A DNA stretch of 8,237 bases, taken from assembly GCA_937920335.1 (NCBI GenBank), contig CALGUT010000624.1, positions 1 through 8,237 of the forward strand, given 5' to 3'. Position numbers and translations under genes: made by a program. The notes beneath the pieces are model-generated. The model searched no databases. It saw only the letters and a program-made list of their open reading frames with translations, and had not been told where the DNA came from. Positions 7,529 through 8,237 of the stretch are shown here, piece by piece. The first letter of the stretch is position 1; the number at the start of each line of letters is the position of its first letter. This DNA comes from an uncultured Opitutales bacterium (GTDB taxonomy: Bacteria; Verrucomicrobiota; Verrucomicrobiia; Opitutales; UBA2995).

Positions 7529-7655
7529 CCAGGCGAGCAGACGCCAATCGAGTCAAGGACGCAAGAACTCGATCACGAAAATCAGACCGCAACAGCACAC
7601 CAACTAACCCACTCGATCGCTCTCGACGTTCCACGTTTCATAATCAACACAGTTC

Positions 7656-7684
7656 ATTTTAATAGTTCTATCGGATTCCGACAA
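7656..7684 (-). promoter_or_regulatory. Candidate sigma70-type promoter for the MATE gene and possibly the operon
   Basis: Read on the minus strand, TTGTCG (7684-7679) stands 17 bases from TAAAAT (7661-7656). These match the consensus hexamers at four and five of six positions with ideal spacing. Transcription would start near 7649, giving a leader of about 120 bases before the GTG at 7528. The match is only to consensus, and AT-rich intergenic DNA yields such matches by chance. Confidence 0.4.
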
Positions 7685-7690
7685 GACGCG

Positions 7691-7766
7691 CCTTCAATGA
7701 AAGAAATCCTCGACCAGTATCTACGGGTCGACGTCATTTTTCTTGGGTTTGTGGTTTCATTGAAGG
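7691..7766. repeat. Nested inverted repeat (possible structured RNA or operator)
   Basis: A perfect 12-base inverted repeat, CCTTCAATGAAA (7691-7702) and TTTCATTGAAGG (7755-7766), flanks 52 bases. Inside it, AAATCC (7704-7709) can pair with GGGTTT (7745-7750) using one G-U pair. TCGACC (7710-7715) and GGTCGA (7726-7731) form a further perfect six-base stem around a ten-base loop. On the + strand this would fold as one elongated hairpin with a 13-base bulge (7732-7744). The lack of a U tract after the outer stem argues against a simple terminator. It lies just upstream of the candidate minus-strand promoter and 120 bases ahead of the + strand SGNH gene. Confidence 0.55.
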
Positions 7767-7807
7767 AGGAATCTAGAGTGTCAGTGTTCATACTTAAGCC
7801 CATGTAG
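7763..7807 (+). promoter_or_regulatory. Strong SD with nine-codon open frame, partly in a hairpin arm
   Basis: AAGGAGG (7763-7769) is the only near-perfect Shine-Dalgarno sequence I found in front of a start codon in the window. A GTG follows at 7778 after eight bases and opens a nine-codon frame that stops at TAG (7805-7807). The first four bases of the SD lie in the right arm of the inverted repeat, so folding could hide it. The same frame is open further upstream from an ATG at 7697 in the left arm (36 codons). Either could be a leader peptide for the SGNH gene 78 bases downstream, or chance. No homology is recognised. Confidence 0.25.
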
Positions 7808-7885
7808 CGTGACTATTGATTTGAGTCTATGACGCACAATCCTCGAAACTAAGTACCGAGTAATACTTCTACCGTAAGAAACCAA

Positions 7886-8237
7886 TTGAATCTCAACCTA
7901 AAATCTCCCTCCAGCTTACTTCTTTCTGCACTACTGCTCGTCGCCGTAATCGGAATCATATTCCAAGTGACGCAAAGACCGAACGCGGAAGACTACCCAC
8001 TACGCGAAGCGGTCGAATGTCACCCGCGCTCCGGCTTGCCGAATTTCCGTGGTAAGGTCGAAGCAGGTGAGACCGTTAAGATTGCCTACCTCGGCGGCAG
8101 CATTACCGATGCTCCTGGCTGGCGGGTTCAGTCACGGGAGTGGTTTCAAACACAGTATCCTGAATCGAAGTTCGAAGAAATCCATGCCGCCATCGGCGGG
8201 ACCGGATCGGATCTTGGGGTCTTTCGTCTTCGAAACG
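7886..8237 (+). CDS. SGNH/GDSL-type hydrolase with N-terminal membrane anchor, 5' part (TTG start)
   Basis: The first 117 residues are visible and the gene continues past the right edge. A hydrophobic stretch (~11-27, LLLSALLLVAVIGIIF) after a short N-terminus with one Lys looks like a signal anchor or uncleaved signal peptide, so the enzyme should act in the periplasm or outside the cell. The fold begins at VKIAYLGGSIT (64-74), with the nucleophile Ser72 in a GGSIT block I. Then come GWR (78-80), a W-F-YP helix, and AIGGTGSDLGVFR (102-114), which supplies the block II glycine. The block III Asn and block V Asp/His lie outside the window. Such proteins are esterases, often deacetylating polysaccharides. 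No ATG is available: the frame is open from 7853, and TTG at 7886 is the only start that keeps the anchor. No SD is seen directly upstream. The family is likely; the start is inferred. Confidence 0.78.
   Translation, partial: MNLNLKSPSSLLLSALLLVAVIGIIFQVTQRPNAEDYPLREAVECHPRSGLPNFRGKVEAGETVKIAYLGGSITDAPGWRVQSREWFQTQYPESKFEEIHAAIGGTGSDLGVFRLRN

Larger units (their letters stand above)
7529..7885. other. Divergent intergenic region between the MATE and SGNH hydrolase genes
   Basis: These 357 bases separate two divergently transcribed genes. I find no convincing protein gene: a 96-codon + strand frame (7517-7807) overlaps the MATE start, has no recognisable domain and reads like chance sequence in its first half. 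The region contains the candidate minus-strand promoter, the nested inverted repeat and the SD-like site described separately. Between 7808 and 7885 I see only a weak five-base inverted repeat (AAGTA 7851-7855, TACTT 7864-7868) and no clear + strand promoter. Confidence 0.7.

Noticed and set aside
7517..7807. 96-codon + strand open frame overlapping the MATE start
   Set aside because: It overlaps a secure gene, has no recognisable domain and its first part has chance-like composition. Only the last 9-36 codons have any supporting feature.
1..8237. CRISPR array, tRNA, insertion sequence or phage remnant
   Set aside because: No regularly spaced repeats, cloverleaf-like sequence, transposase or integrase motifs were found on either strand.

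Overview
This window looks like ordinary chromosome from a free-living Gram-negative bacterium of about 50% GC. The SGNH hydrolase with a signal anchor, the lack of Shine-Dalgarno (SD) sequences and the general protein flavour suggest Verrucomicrobiota (Opitutae-like). That placement is a weak inference, because no rRNA, tRNA or other marker gene is present. I see no CRISPR array, insertion sequence, integrase, phage gene or tRNA.

Layout. On the + strand at the left edge is the 3' part of a DUF547-family gene (to 595). A terminator-like hairpin (652-670) follows, then a small TfoX-N/YjbR-like gene (684-1010). Convergent to these, and filling most of the window, is a minus-strand block read from right to left: a MATE-family multidrug/cation efflux transporter (7528-6191, GTG start), a membrane-anchored FMN/3Fe-4S glutamate-synthase-domain protein (6088-4547), a DoxX-like four-helix membrane protein (4500-4111), a catabolic-type acetolactate-synthase-family thiamine-diphosphate (ThDP) enzyme (4066-2423) and an aldehyde dehydrogenase (2417-1026). 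From 7529 to 7885 there is a non-coding divergent region with a plausible minus-strand promoter and a striking nested inverted repeat. A + strand gene for an SGNH/GDSL-type hydrolase with an N-terminal membrane anchor starts at a TTG (7886) and runs off the right edge.

How the genes fit together. The last four minus-strand genes are separated by only 46, 44 and 5 bp and are very probably one transcript. A ThDP enzyme that makes or cleaves carbon bonds next to an aldehyde dehydrogenase suggests a short catabolic route in which a 2-keto acid or aldehyde is processed and oxidised. The membrane-bound FMN/Fe-S protein and the DoxX-like protein could link a redox step to the membrane. No acetolactate decarboxylase and no regulatory (IlvN-type) subunit lies beside the ThDP enzyme, so neither acetoin formation nor branched-chain amino acid synthesis is supported by context. 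The transporter is 102 bp upstream and may or may not be cotranscribed. The substrate of the cluster cannot be read from the sequence, and this unassigned redox operon is the best candidate for undescribed biology here.
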